Assembly: GCF_007004725.1 (NCBI RefSeq)
Contig: NZ_ML660175.1
Coordinates: forward strand, 1-46,187
DNA: 46,187 nucleotides
Source: Aliikangiella coralliicola
GTDB lineage: Bacteria > Pseudomonadota > Gammaproteobacteria > Enterobacterales > Kangiellaceae
Direction: 5' to 3'
The notes below the pieces were generated by a model. The model was not told the DNA's origin. It saw only the letters and a program-made list of their open reading frames with translations, and did not search any database. The position numbers and the translations under genes were made by a program. Below are positions 17,176 through 26,341 of this stretch, piece after piece. Every line of letters begins with the position of its first letter. The first letter of the stretch is position 1.

Positions 17176-19656
17176 TCACTCACAACCAGTCAAACCATTG
17201 ATCCAATTTTCGATCACCTCTACTGCTTGAGCATCCACCACCTGCGTCGCCAGTGGTGGCATACGGTGCTCCGCATTTAACGAACTCACTCTGGCCAACA
17301 ACACTGAGCGCGCTGACTCGCCGGGCGCAATAATTCTAGCATTGGCAATTCCCAGATCACCGTTGTTTGGCGCTTGATCGCAAGCCTGAGTGTTAGACAA
17401 ACTGGTGCGAATTCTCAAATCAAGTTGCGGTGCAGTGCCACCCGGCCGATGGCAGTTACTACAATTACTATGTAGATAACTCCGTGCTTTCAACTCAGTT
17501 GAAGCAGCACTATCATCAATACTAGCTAACGGTGCAATCTGTTCCCCGGTGGGCAAGCTGGACAAATACCCGGCCTCAGACAACGCCTGCAACTGGTTGC
17601 CTGAATTTCCGTTAGGATATTGGAAATCAAAATTCAATTGACTGGCTTCCGGCCCCAGTAAAATTCCCGCACCACTAGTGTGACATTCGAAACATTGTCC
17701 GCGTGAAGGAATGATGTGCTCAAAATTGCCAACAGTCACTGAGTCTGCGCCTTCCACCAACACTGCGTCAGATTGATCGTCCAACCATTTATAGCTATAC
17801 CCGCCCCACCCTGAAACATGGCGCATAAATAGCCTCGTTTCTAAATATTGATTATCCAGAATAAAATTCTTTATCAATATCGTTCCTTCTGGAAAATCGA
17901 AATCACCATCGCTAAGTACGTCGATATTAGAGTCATCAGGTACCGCAAACAAGCGAGATTTAGCGACGCCGTCAGACCAAAGCTGACTAGTGACAGAATA
18001 AGGCACCACGCCCTGTGTATAACTTTTATTGGCCGTTGATTCAAAACAACCCGAGTCAGATAAATTCGTGGGGATATTGTTAGTGCCACCATTTGAATCA
18101 ACAAAACGGTACACAGCTTCCCCGGCACTTCCTGAATAGTTAAGTACATAAACTTCGCCACTCAGATCTTGAGCAAAGCTGGCAATCCCCATACCGGTTA
18201 GCTCGATTTCCTGCGTGGCGTAAGTCTGGTTATCAGTTTTCACAGTACTAAAAATCCGCCCCGTGCAAAAGTCACCATAAAGATAATGCCCCTGCAATGC
18301 GCTAACCCTTTGGCCTCGATAAACAAAACCACCAGAGATAGAACAATCACCTTGATTGTGGTTGTACTCGGCGACGGGTAAGACTAATCCTGTCTGGTCA
18401 CAATTATTACTCTGAAAACAATGATTGCCTTCCATTATCGGCCAGCCAAAATTTTCTCCGGCATGAACGATATCCACTTCTTCATATTGACCCTGCCCCA
18501 CATCCCCGAGCCACAATTCGCCGGTTTGCATATCGAAACTCCAGCGCCACGGATTTCTGAAACCATAGGCATAAATTTCATCTAGCACCTGGTTATCGTT
18601 AACAAAGGGGTTGTCAGCTGGAATGGTATAAGTATCTGTTCCATCAACATTAATGCGCAAAATCGTGCTGTGCAAAGTTTGCGTATTTTGTCCGTTACCA
18701 AAGTCATCTCCCGAACCGCCGCCATCACCAAAACCGATATAAAGATAACCATCAGGCCCAAACGCGATATTGCCGCCATTATGATTTTCTGCAGGTTGAT
18801 CCAGCGTTAAGATGACTTCTTCGCCTGCTAACGACACTGGTAAGTTGCCATTATTAACAAAACGGGAAATCACAGAATCTCTGGCTTGATTGATGTATGA
18901 AACATAAAACTCACCATTCACCGCGTACTGAGGATGAAAAGCGAAACCTAGCAGACCTCGCTCGCCGTCATCTCTGACAATTGAGCTTAAATTGATAAAG
19001 TCGTTTAGCGTATTGGCGCCTGAATTGTTATCAAACCAGAATACCTCTCCGCTTTGCTGCATGGCATACCAGCGCGAACTATCATTGGGCGACTGGTAAA
19101 GCCCAACTAACCGGCTCAACGAGGGTAGCCCAGTAAAAACAGCTTCCAGGTCAAAACTGGAATTACCAGTATTCGCCTGCGCAGGTGCAATACAGGAACT
19201 ATTTGCAAGTCTAGTTAAAATTGGCGCATTGCTAATTGTGGTAACGACAAAATCTGCAGAAACACCGCCGATTGTTAGCGTCGCTGTAACAGCCACGCCA
19301 ACTGACGCGGCAGACTCCGCCCGCACAACAACAGATTGACCATTGTTAATAGTCCCAAGGCTGTTGGTAAAACTGCCACTATCAATACGATATTCTCCGT
19401 TGCTCACCGAAATTGTCGTGGCTGCGTCGATACCACTCACAGTGATGCTATTTGATTCTACCAAAGTTGATAACGAAGCGGTGCTCACTGGGGTAAAGCT
19501 AAAACTATCAGGTATCACGTCCGGTTGCGGCGGCGGAGTATCATCACTTCCACCGCCCCCACCACAAGCAATAAGCGTCAGGACAAATAACGATAAAATC
19601 GCTGAGAATTTATTTTTAATATGAATTTTATTTTTAACACTAATATAGTGGGTCAT
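17176..19656 (-). CDS. Lipoprotein fusing glucose/sorbosone dehydrogenase-like and diheme cytochrome c domains
   Basis: An 826-residue predicted lipoprotein; the lipobox LIAC is followed by GGGGGSDD. A small beta-sandwich-like region (about 45-145) precedes a PQQ-dependent sugar dehydrogenase-like propeller (about 170-490; motifs HNGGNIAFGPDG, LYIGFGDGG, RNPWRWSF and GDVGQGQ). The last 300 residues resemble SO_2930/HNE_0200-type diheme cytochromes (LWSDGVAKSR), with haem motifs CFECH (Cys655, Cys658, His659) and CSNCH (Cys732, Cys735, His736) and a likely axial Met in MPPL. The enzyme would oxidise a sugar or alcohol and pass electrons to its own haems. GGGAG lies 6 bases before the ATG. Substrate and actual PQQ use are unproven. 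Confidence 0.85.
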   Translation of the reverse strand: MTHYISVKNKIHIKNKFSAILSLFVLTLIACGGGGGSDDTPPPQPDVIPDSFSFTPVSTASLSTLVESNSITVSGIDAATTISVSNGEYRIDSGSFTNSLGTINNGQSVVVRAESAASVGVAVTATLTIGGVSADFVVTTISNAPILTRLANSSCIAPAQANTGNSSFDLEAVFTGLPSLSRLVGLYQSPNDSSRWYAMQQSGEVFWFDNNSGANTLNDFINLSSIVRDDGERGLLGFAFHPQYAVNGEFYVSYINQARDSVISRFVNNGNLPVSLAGEEVILTLDQPAENHNGGNIAFGPDGYLYIGFGDGGGSGDDFGNGQNTQTLHSTILRINVDGTDTYTIPADNPFVNDNQVLDEIYAYGFRNPWRWSFDMQTGELWLGDVGQGQYEEVDIVHAGENFGWPIMEGNHCFQSNNCDQTGLVLPVAEYNHNQGDCSISGGFVYRGQRVSALQGHYLYGDFCTGRIFSTVKTDNQTYATQEIELTGMGIASFAQDLSGEVYVLNYSGSAGEAVYRFVDSNGGTNNIPTNLSDSGCFESTANKSYTQGVVPYSVTSQLWSDGVAKSRLFAVPDDSNIDVLSDGDFDFPEGTILIKNFILDNQYLETRLFMRHVSGWGGYSYKWLDDQSDAVLVEGADSVTVGNFEHIIPSRGQCFECHTSGAGILLGPEASQLNFDFQYPNGNSGNQLQALSEAGYLSSLPTGEQIAPLASIDDSAASTELKARSYLHSNCSNCHRPGGTAPQLDLRIRTSLSNTQACDQAPNNGDLGIANARIIAPGESARSVLLARVSSLNAEHRMPPLATQVVDAQAVEVIENWINGLTGCE

Positions 19657-19764
19657 GTGGAACTCCCGGCTTCATACAAATCAAGCTAAGCCAAACCTGT
19701 TATTTAAAGATAGCTTGCACAATCAAACAGCGGAATTCACACTTCGAGTCCATTGATTTTAAAG

Positions 19765-19792
19765 ATTATATGACTGTCACTTTAATAGTCAA
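19765..19792 (-). promoter_or_regulatory. Sigma-70 promoter of the dehydrogenase-cytochrome gene
   Basis: On the minus strand TTGACT (19792-19787) and a perfect TATAAT (19770-19765) are separated by 16 bases. The predicted start of transcription near 19757 gives a leader of about 100 bases before the lipoprotein gene. This is the best promoter match I found in the window. Confidence 0.7.
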
Positions 19793-19910
19793 AGAAAGTC
19801 ATCATAACCAGAATAATCGATTTAACCAGGGCATTCCGTTAGCCAGGTCTATAAAATGGCAAATTTTATAGCTTTCGACAAAACTTAACTCTTTTCCTGA
19901 CACCGGGCAT

Positions 19911-19940
19911 AAAAAAACCAACTCAAAGAGTTGGTTTTTT
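19911..19940 (-). terminator. Rho-independent terminator after the small secreted protein gene
   Basis: A perfect 13-base inverted repeat (AAAAAACCAACTC / GAGTTGGTTTTTT) with a 3-base loop, symmetric enough to work on both strands. It lies 15 bases beyond the stop codon of the small secreted protein gene, between it and the promoter of the next gene on the same strand. Confidence 0.9.
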
Positions 19941-19955
19941 CCAATAAATGAGTGA

Positions 19956-20297
19956 TTACAGTTCGTAGCCTTTAATATTTTTCGCTCTCAATTTAGCAAT
20001 CTGATTTTTCGATAAGCGACGAGCAGAGCCTTGATAAGGCCGATTAAACTTGTAATTCCAACGATCGACTTTCGCCTTTTTTTGCGCGACCCTGTTTTCT
20101 TTATTAACTTGATTACAAAGTTTTAAGTCTGGCTTTTGCCCAAGCTTTTTTGAATAAGCTCTTAGCATTTGTTCATCATAAGCGCTGCGACTTTTTTCGT
20201 CGAGGGCGCAATACTCATCAGTTGTGTAAATCACCGTATCACCGGCAAAAGCTAATCCTGAAAACCCCACTAATAAAACTGAAATTATTTTTTTCAT
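19956..20297 (-). CDS. Small secreted basic protein of unknown function
   Basis: I do not recognise a family. The product has 113 residues: a clean signal peptide (MKKIISVLLVGFSGLAFA, cut before GDT), then a mature part of about 95 residues rich in Lys and Arg, with two Cys residues that could form a disulfide and a basic helix-like C-terminus ending NIKGYEL. The start at 20297 has GGAG 6 bases upstream; an ATG four codons earlier lacks a site. It has its own strong terminator, so it is a separate transcription unit. A periplasmic or secreted location is well supported; function is not. Confidence 0.7.
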   Translation of the reverse strand: MKKIISVLLVGFSGLAFAGDTVIYTTDEYCALDEKSRSAYDEQMLRAYSKKLGQKPDLKLCNQVNKENRVAQKKAKVDRWNYKFNRPYQGSARRLSKNQIAKLRAKNIKGYEL

Positions 20298-20846
20298 TAC
20301 ATACTCCATAAAATGCAGACTAAGTTTGAATCAATCGTGAAAGTTTTTTATTTCACGCAAATCAGTCTATGAATTTTTTCTATGATGTGGTGTTGCGGGA
20401 TGTAAAGGATTATTGCAATTATTCCGTTTTGAAATATTCAGTTACTTCGTTGACAAAGGCGAATTTTTTTATTCAATAGAAGTTCAATTTTTTCAATAAT
20501 ATCAAAGAAATATTAAAGATTTCCAAAAATAGGGACGGAAAAAAAGAACACCAAATACCTTGATAAACCTTATCAAATTTTAGTAACTTTTTGTGCTCAA
20601 ATAACAATAAAAAACGACTTAATGAAGTTTTCTTAGCCATCCTTAAAGCGACGCAATTTTCAACAAACGGTGATTAATATCCCGCACTTTGGTGTCCTTC
20701 GTAACCTTTTGAAAATACACAAAATAAGATGAAATGATTCGTTTATAAGACTAAACTACCCCTTTGATGGACATTATCCCTTATACTCGTTAGTATCCGC
20801 CGACCCGGATTTGCTTATTTATTTGACGACACCACAAAACAACTCA
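20298..20846. other. Gene-free AT-rich region upstream of the LytS-type kinase
   Basis: About 550 bases with no credible gene. A TTGACA at 20450-20455 with TTCAAT 16 bases on is a weak plus-strand promoter candidate, nearly 370 bases from the kinase start. A small inverted repeat ATCCG / CGGAT at 20795-20810 lies just before a TTG codon at 20811 that extends the kinase frame. Confidence 0.4.
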
Positions 20847-21908
20847 ATGCATCACGAAAAGCTTTTCACCAACAGTAAACATCAATTCATTATCTTAAAC
20901 ATTGCCGGTTGGGCAGGATATTGTTTAAGTTCTTATGTCGGCGCATTCTATTGGGATAAGCCAATTACCTACTACTGGGTACTATTTATCGGTTCAGTAC
21001 TTGGGTTAATTGTTAGTTTTGCTTTACGTCCTATTTATCGGCTGGTGTGGGATGCATCCCTGGCAACTCGTGTCACCGCAGTAATCTTTGGTTCATATGT
21101 TTGCAGCCTGATCTGGGTTGTCCCTTACAACCTGATTTACTGGGAACTTTACAAACATAGTTACCGCCCGGATACCTGGTCAGGTTATTTCTGGGGAATA
21201 TCCAATGTCTATTACATCTTCATCTGCTGGAGCTGCTTATACTTTGGCATTAAATTCTATCAAGGAATGCAAGAAGCGAGTCAGAGAGTGCTTAAAGCCA
21301 ATGCGCTAGCCCACGAAGCACAACTTAAAATGCTACGTTATCAGCTTAATCCGCACTTTCTGTTTAACACACTCAACGCTATTTCTACGCTGGTTTTGGA
21401 AAATCAAGGCGAACGCGCTAATGAGATGGTTTCCAGATTATCAAACTTTTTGCGCTATTCACTCGATAATGATCCGATGCAGAAAGTCACCCTTGAGCAG
21501 GAAATTACGACCTTAAATCTTTACCTTGGCATTGAGAAAGTTCGCTTTGAAGAGCGACTGGAACTCAACTTCCAAATCGAGCCAAAAGCAGAAAAAGCCC
21601 TGATTCCCAGCCTTATTTTACAGCCCCTGGTTGAAAACTCGATAAAGTATGCCATCGCTAAGTCAGAAAACGGCGGCGTCGTTAATCTCAACGCCAAGGT
21701 ATTCGCCAATGAATTGTTACTTGAACTCCGAGATAATGGGCCGGGCGTCGAACTCATTGACGGTCACCTGCCTAATGGCAGAGGTGTTGGTGTTAAAAAC
21801 ACGAAGGACCGGCTGAAAGAACTCTATAATGATAAACATTCGTTCGTAATTTCCAATGTCGAACCAAACGGCTTACAAATCAGTATTCGACTACCTTACG
21901 AAACTTAA
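20847..21908 (+). CDS. LytS/YehU-type membrane histidine kinase
   Basis: A 353-residue sensor kinase. Four hydrophobic helices occupy about residues 15-145. The His_kinase domain that follows has RYQLNPHFLFNTLNA with phospho-acceptor His170, and the ATPase domain has VENSIKYAI and DNGPGVE boxes. No periplasmic sensor domain is present, so the membrane helices probably sense the signal. I use the ATG at 20847; a TTG at 20811 would add 12 residues but also has no clear ribosome binding site. The LytTR response regulator gene begins 66 bases after the stop, so the two form a cognate pair in one operon. Confidence 0.88.
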   Translation: MHHEKLFTNSKHQFIILNIAGWAGYCLSSYVGAFYWDKPITYYWVLFIGSVLGLIVSFALRPIYRLVWDASLATRVTAVIFGSYVCSLIWVVPYNLIYWELYKHSYRPDTWSGYFWGISNVYYIFICWSCLYFGIKFYQGMQEASQRVLKANALAHEAQLKMLRYQLNPHFLFNTLNAISTLVLENQGERANEMVSRLSNFLRYSLDNDPMQKVTLEQEITTLNLYLGIEKVRFEERLELNFQIEPKAEKALIPSLILQPLVENSIKYAIAKSENGGVVNLNAKVFANELLLELRDNGPGVELIDGHLPNGRGVGVKNTKDRLKELYNDKHSFVISNVEPNGLQISIRLPYET

Positions 21909-21974
21909 GTTTTACCAGAAATTTATTTTGCTGATAAATGAAAGCAAACAGTTAGTCAAACATAAGGTTAATTT

Positions 21975-22781
21975 ATGGAAAAGATTAGAACTATCATCGT
22001 TGACGACGAATCTCTCGCGCGCAGAGGGCTGGCTTTACGATTGGAAAAGTTTAAAGACATTGAAATTATTGGCCAATGTAAAAATGGTCGAGAAGCGTTA
22101 GAAATCATTGAACTAGAATCTCCTGATCTGGTATTTCTAGACATTCAAATGCCAGGCATTGATGGCTTTGAAGTGGTTCATAAAATCCAGGCGGATTGTA
22201 TGCCGTTGATAGTCTTTGTAACGGCTTTCGATCAGTATGCGATCGACGCCTTTGAAATTCATGCCGTTGATTATGTGTTGAAACCTGTTGAAGACGAAAG
22301 ACTAGCAACCGCAATAGAAAGAGTTCGCGATCACTTGCTGCAATCCGATAGCGCAAATCAGAAAAAACGACTAATCGACCTGATTACCAATATCACCGGC
22401 GAAACACCGGCAAAAATTGACGAAATGCTCGCAAGCGGAGAACTACCTAACGACAATTATCCAGAGAAAATTGCAATAAAAGACCGCGGCGAAACGACGC
22501 TGGTGCCTGCGAAAGAAATTGGCTGGATTGAAGCCGCCGGCGATTACATGTGCATTCATGCCAATGATCAGGTTCATGTTTTAAGAAGCACCATGAAAGA
22601 GCTTGAGAAAAAATTGAACCCGAATAACTTTCAGAGAATTCATCGCTCCACAATTGTCAATCTCGATAAAATTGAAAAAGTTTGCTCACACATTAATGGC
22701 GAATATTTCTTGATACTGAGTAACAATTCCCGATTGAAAATGAGCCGGAGTTATCGCGACAAAATTAAGCATATTATCTAA
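21975..22781 (+). CDS. LytTR-family response regulator
   Basis: A 268-residue DNA-binding regulator. The receiver domain (about 1-120) has the acidic pair in IVDDES, phospho-acceptor Asp56 (FLDIQMPGIDG) and the conserved Lys in VLKPVED. A linker leads to a LytTR domain (about 165-268) with EAAGDYMCIH, the FQRIHRSTIVN block and a final SRSYRDKIK. AAGG lies 8 bases before the ATG. It should be phosphorylated by the LytS-type kinase encoded just upstream. Targets are not visible; the RND efflux genes starting 340 bases downstream are the nearest candidates on the strand, with a repeat element between. Confidence 0.92.
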   Translation: MEKIRTIIVDDESLARRGLALRLEKFKDIEIIGQCKNGREALEIIELESPDLVFLDIQMPGIDGFEVVHKIQADCMPLIVFVTAFDQYAIDAFEIHAVDYVLKPVEDERLATAIERVRDHLLQSDSANQKKRLIDLITNITGETPAKIDEMLASGELPNDNYPEKIAIKDRGETTLVPAKEIGWIEAAGDYMCIHANDQVHVLRSTMKELEKKLNPNNFQRIHRSTIVNLDKIEKVCSHINGEYFLILSNNSRLKMSRSYRDKIKHII

Positions 22782-22879
22782 ATAATGGCTCAAAAAACAT
22801 CCAGGCACAGAGTTTCAAAATAGCATGAGCACCTGAACCTCCTCACAGGGCAACTTCGCTGATTTGTTTTACTCTTTCG

Positions 22880-22957
22880 GTAGGCTGGGTTGAAGAATGA
22901 AACCCAGCATCGGTGTTAATACCTGCCAATGGTGTCGGGTTTTGCAACCCAACCTAT
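22880..22957. repeat. Second, shorter copy of the palindromic repeat family
   Basis: The left arm GTAGGCTGGGTTGAAGAATG (continuing AAACCCAGC to 22908) and right arm (22934-22957, GTCGGGTTTTGCAACCCAACC) pair imperfectly around a 25-base core. Both arms match the arms of the element at 2432-2586 at most positions, but the long core is missing. It fills the 339-base gap between the LytTR regulator and the RND permease; I see nothing else definite in that gap. Confidence 0.7.
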
Positions 22958-23120
22958 GATACACAGAAACATACTGAAACATAAATATGTCAAGATATTT
23001 CAGCTGCTGCTACAAACCTCTATTTATCCCAATTTGAATTCGATTAATCGTTTAAATAATTTGCCTGTTTAAAAAGCTGTTATTCTTTTTGAATCAGTTA
23101 TAAAAAAGAGTTACAGCCGC

Positions 23121-26100
23121 ATGAAGCTAACGTCTAACGCACTTAAAAGTCCTGCGTCAGTAGCAGTTGGCGTTTCACTAATTTTACTTATCGGCCTGAT
23201 TAGTTTATTTCAACTTCCAGTCCAGCTATTTCCAGATATCGAACGTCCTCGGATTGCCATTCAGACCCAATGGCGAGCAGCTGCGCCCAAAGAAATTGAA
23301 TCGGAAATCATTGAGCCTCAGGAACGGGTTTTAAGAGGTGTGCCTGGATTGTTGCAAATGAATGCATTTGCCAACCGGGGTAACGCATTTATCAATCTGG
23401 AATTCAGTGTTGATACCAACATGGAACAAACCTTAATCGAAGTCATTAGCAGAATGACTCGCATTCCAGCACTTCCCCGCGATGCAACACCGCCACAAAT
23501 TATGCTGGGCGGATTTGGCGGTGGTACGCCTGCACTCACCTGGTTCTTTTTACAGGCGCTACCCGGTAATGAAAAACCGGTTAACGATTATATCGACTTT
23601 ATTAAAAGTAGTGTCAGTCCAAGAATAGAAAGTATTCCAGGCGTCGCGAGTGTGGAAACATTTGATCAGAACAATCGTGAAGAATTACAAATTCGTTTTG
23701 ATCCGGTTAAAGCGGCTGAGTTTGGCATCACCGTTCCACGTCTTGTTAACCTGGTTGCTGGAACAACTGATGTGTCAGGCGGATTTGTTGACGTTGGTCG
23801 ACGTCAATACACACTACGTTTTAGCGGCAAATATCAAACAACCGAACTCACTGAACTGATTCTTGAAAATCGCAACGGACGAAATATTAAGCTGGGCGAC
23901 ATTGCAACCGTCGATGTCAGAAGAAACAACCTCAGTAACACCGCGTACCAAAATGGCAACCCTGCTTTTTCCATGCGCATCAACAAAGCAAATGCTGCCA
24001 ACACGTTAAAAACACTCAATGCAGTTAAGCAAGAAGTTGAAAACATCAACAGCGAATTGCTGGAAAGAAAAAAATTAGTCATGGTGCAATCTTTTGACGC
24101 ATCGGTTTTTATCTATAGAGCAATTAACCTGGTGAGCAGTAACCTGGTTGCGGGAATTATTCTTTCACTATCAGTGCTGTGGTTTTTTGTCAGGCGCGTG
24201 CGCGCGACACTGATTATTGCAACGGCGATTCCAATTTGCCTGTTGACAACTTTTATCGTACTCAAACTTCTCGATCGGTCGCTTAACGTCATTTCACTTG
24301 CCGGACTGGCATTTGCCGTTGGTATGGTTTTGGACGCGGCGATAGTCGTACTCGAAAATATTTTAAGACAACGCGAAAAAAAGCGAGACCCTCATCAAAG
24401 CTCAGAGCGGGGAGCGGCGCAAGTCTGGCCGGCGTTATTGGCATCAACCACCACTACCGTCGCAATATTTTTACCCGTGTTCTTTCTCAAAGGTGTTGAA
24501 GGACAATTATTTGGCGACCTGGCATTAACGATCGCCATTGCAGTTTCTGTCAGTTTATTAGTCGCTGTTATTCTACTGCCTGTCTTAGCGAAATTTTTAA
24601 TCAAAGAAAATCAAACCGAAGATCCCAATAAGTTACTTTGGCAAAAACTAGCTCAAAAAGTCATTCGATTAACCGACACTAACAAACGCCGTTTATCATT
24701 GGCTATCATGTTGATCGTCACACCGGTTTTTATTACCTGGATTGCAACACCGCAAATGGATTACTTGCCGCCGGTTAAACGTGACGCGGTAGACGCTAAT
24801 TTACGTTTTCCACCGGGTGCCAACCTGGAAACCATTGATAAAGAAGTTATCCAACCAATTTTGCAAAGGCTTCAGCCTTACATGGATGGAACGAAAGAGC
24901 CTGCTCTGAAAAATTACTATATTTTCAGCGGCCCATTTGGTGGCAACCTTGGCGTAAGAGTAAAAGATCAATCACGAGTTAACGAGCTGCTTTCGATTGT
25001 GAGAAATGAAATTCTGGTTGATTTGCCTGACACCACAGCGTTCGCTATTCAAGGTAATCTATTTGGTGGCTTCGGCGGCTCTCGTTCCGTGGCGATTCAC
25101 TTACAATCGAAAGACAACGAAGCATTATTAAAAACTGCGGCTCAGGGTATCAAATGGGTTGAAGAAGCCATCCCAGGTGCCAGGGTCAATGCCAATCCAG
25201 GACTTGAAATTAACGAACCTGAACTGCGCTTAATTCCCAAAGACCGGGAAATACTTGAACAAGGTTGGACTCGCAGAGAACTGGGAACCATTGTCCGCGC
25301 CCTTGGAGATGGCATGTATGTAGGTGAGCACTTCGATGGCAGTAAACGAATGAATATTATTTTACGCGCCGAAGGCTGGCAAGATCCTGATAACCTGGGT
25401 GATGTTCCAATCCTGACAGGTACCGGTAATATCACCCAGCTAAGAGAACTGGTTGATATTAACCGCACTGTCGGCCCTGCTCGATTATCCAGAGTAGATG
25501 GACATAGAACCATTACCCTTGACGTTAACCCGCCTGAAGGCTGGTCTCTGGAACAAACTATCGCAATTCTGCGCACCCAGGTTGACCCAAAACTCCGCCA
25601 ATCGTTACCCGAAGACAGTAGCATTCAATATGGCGGTAGCGCCGACCAATTGGAAAAAGCCATTAGTGTGATGGGTAAGAATTTTATGTTTGCTCTGCTG
25701 ATTTTATTCTTGCTACTTGCAGGCCTGTTTAAGTCAATTAAGGATAGCGCGCTAGTTTTAGTCACCATTCCGCTAGCAACGGTTGGTGGAATTGTTGCGC
25801 TACGAGCTCTCAATCTTTTTGTATTCCAACCACTCGATTTATTAACCATGATCGGCTTTGTTATTTTGTTGGGACTGGTTGTTAACAATGCCATTTTGCT
25901 AGTTCATCAAACGCGTAATGCCGAAGGCAAAGGATTAACCCGCGATCAAGCGGTTGAAGAAGCACTCAAACTTCGCTTGCGACCAATTTTCATGAGCACT
26001 CTAACCAGCTTATTTGGCATGTTGCCGTTACTTCTGATGCCTGGTGCCGGCAGCGTTATTTATCGCGGCCTCGCCAGTGTCATTGTTGGCGGATTAGCGG

Positions 26101-26234
26101 TGAGTACCCTGTTTACTATTTTACTTTTACCTTGCCTGTTAAGAATTAAACTGACGGACTTAATGCCTGCACGTAAAAATAAATTAGCAGCTAAACAACA
26201 GTCACAATTGACCACGGTTGGCGGTAATCACTAA
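23121..26234 (+). CDS. RND efflux permease (AcrB/MexB superfamily)
   Basis: A 1037-residue inner-membrane pump subunit with the duplicated RND plan: helix 1 at about 13-32, a large periplasmic porter/docking domain, helices 2-6 near 335-500, and the same arrangement in the second half with helices near 520-540 and 850-1010. It should export small molecules using the proton gradient, with the adaptor encoded next and an outer-membrane channel from elsewhere. In helix 4, GMVLDAAIVV has Asp405 but Ala406 where AcrB has Asp408, and in helix 10 GLVVNNAILLV has Asn922 where AcrB has Lys940. The canonical proton relay is therefore altered. The permease-first gene order is also less usual. Confidence 0.9.
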   Translation: MKLTSNALKSPASVAVGVSLILLIGLISLFQLPVQLFPDIERPRIAIQTQWRAAAPKEIESEIIEPQERVLRGVPGLLQMNAFANRGNAFINLEFSVDTNMEQTLIEVISRMTRIPALPRDATPPQIMLGGFGGGTPALTWFFLQALPGNEKPVNDYIDFIKSSVSPRIESIPGVASVETFDQNNREELQIRFDPVKAAEFGITVPRLVNLVAGTTDVSGGFVDVGRRQYTLRFSGKYQTTELTELILENRNGRNIKLGDIATVDVRRNNLSNTAYQNGNPAFSMRINKANAANTLKTLNAVKQEVENINSELLERKKLVMVQSFDASVFIYRAINLVSSNLVAGIILSLSVLWFFVRRVRATLIIATAIPICLLTTFIVLKLLDRSLNVISLAGLAFAVGMVLDAAIVVLENILRQREKKRDPHQSSERGAAQVWPALLASTTTTVAIFLPVFFLKGVEGQLFGDLALTIAIAVSVSLLVAVILLPVLAKFLIKENQTEDPNKLLWQKLAQKVIRLTDTNKRRLSLAIMLIVTPVFITWIATPQMDYLPPVKRDAVDANLRFPPGANLETIDKEVIQPILQRLQPYMDGTKEPALKNYYIFSGPFGGNLGVRVKDQSRVNELLSIVRNEILVDLPDTTAFAIQGNLFGGFGGSRSVAIHLQSKDNEALLKTAAQGIKWVEEAIPGARVNANPGLEINEPELRLIPKDREILEQGWTRRELGTIVRALGDGMYVGEHFDGSKRMNIILRAEGWQDPDNLGDVPILTGTGNITQLRELVDINRTVGPARLSRVDGHRTITLDVNPPEGWSLEQTIAILRTQVDPKLRQSLPEDSSIQYGGSADQLEKAISVMGKNFMFALLILFLLLAGLFKSIKDSALVLVTIPLATVGGIVALRALNLFVFQPLDLLTMIGFVILLGLVVNNAILLVHQTRNAEGKGLTRDQAVEEALKLRLRPIFMSTLTSLFGMLPLLLMPGAGSVIYRGLASVIVGGLAVSTLFTILLLPCLLRIKLTDLMPARKNKLAAKQQSQLTTVGGNH

Positions 26235-26341
26235 TAATGAAAAATGAACAAAATTTTGCCCAAACAGAAACTAGTAATAACTAAATCTGAAATCGAGACA
26301 ACTAATTATAGTCTGGCGAAAATTAATTGATGGAGATTAAA

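Noticed and set aside
20811-20846. TTG-initiated extension of the LytS-type kinase
   Set aside because: No Shine-Dalgarno sequence and an ATG is available 36 bases later; kept only as an alternative.
25142-25894. Antisense frames within the RND permease gene
   Set aside because: The opposite strand encodes a full-length permease with conserved motifs; these frames have no independent support.
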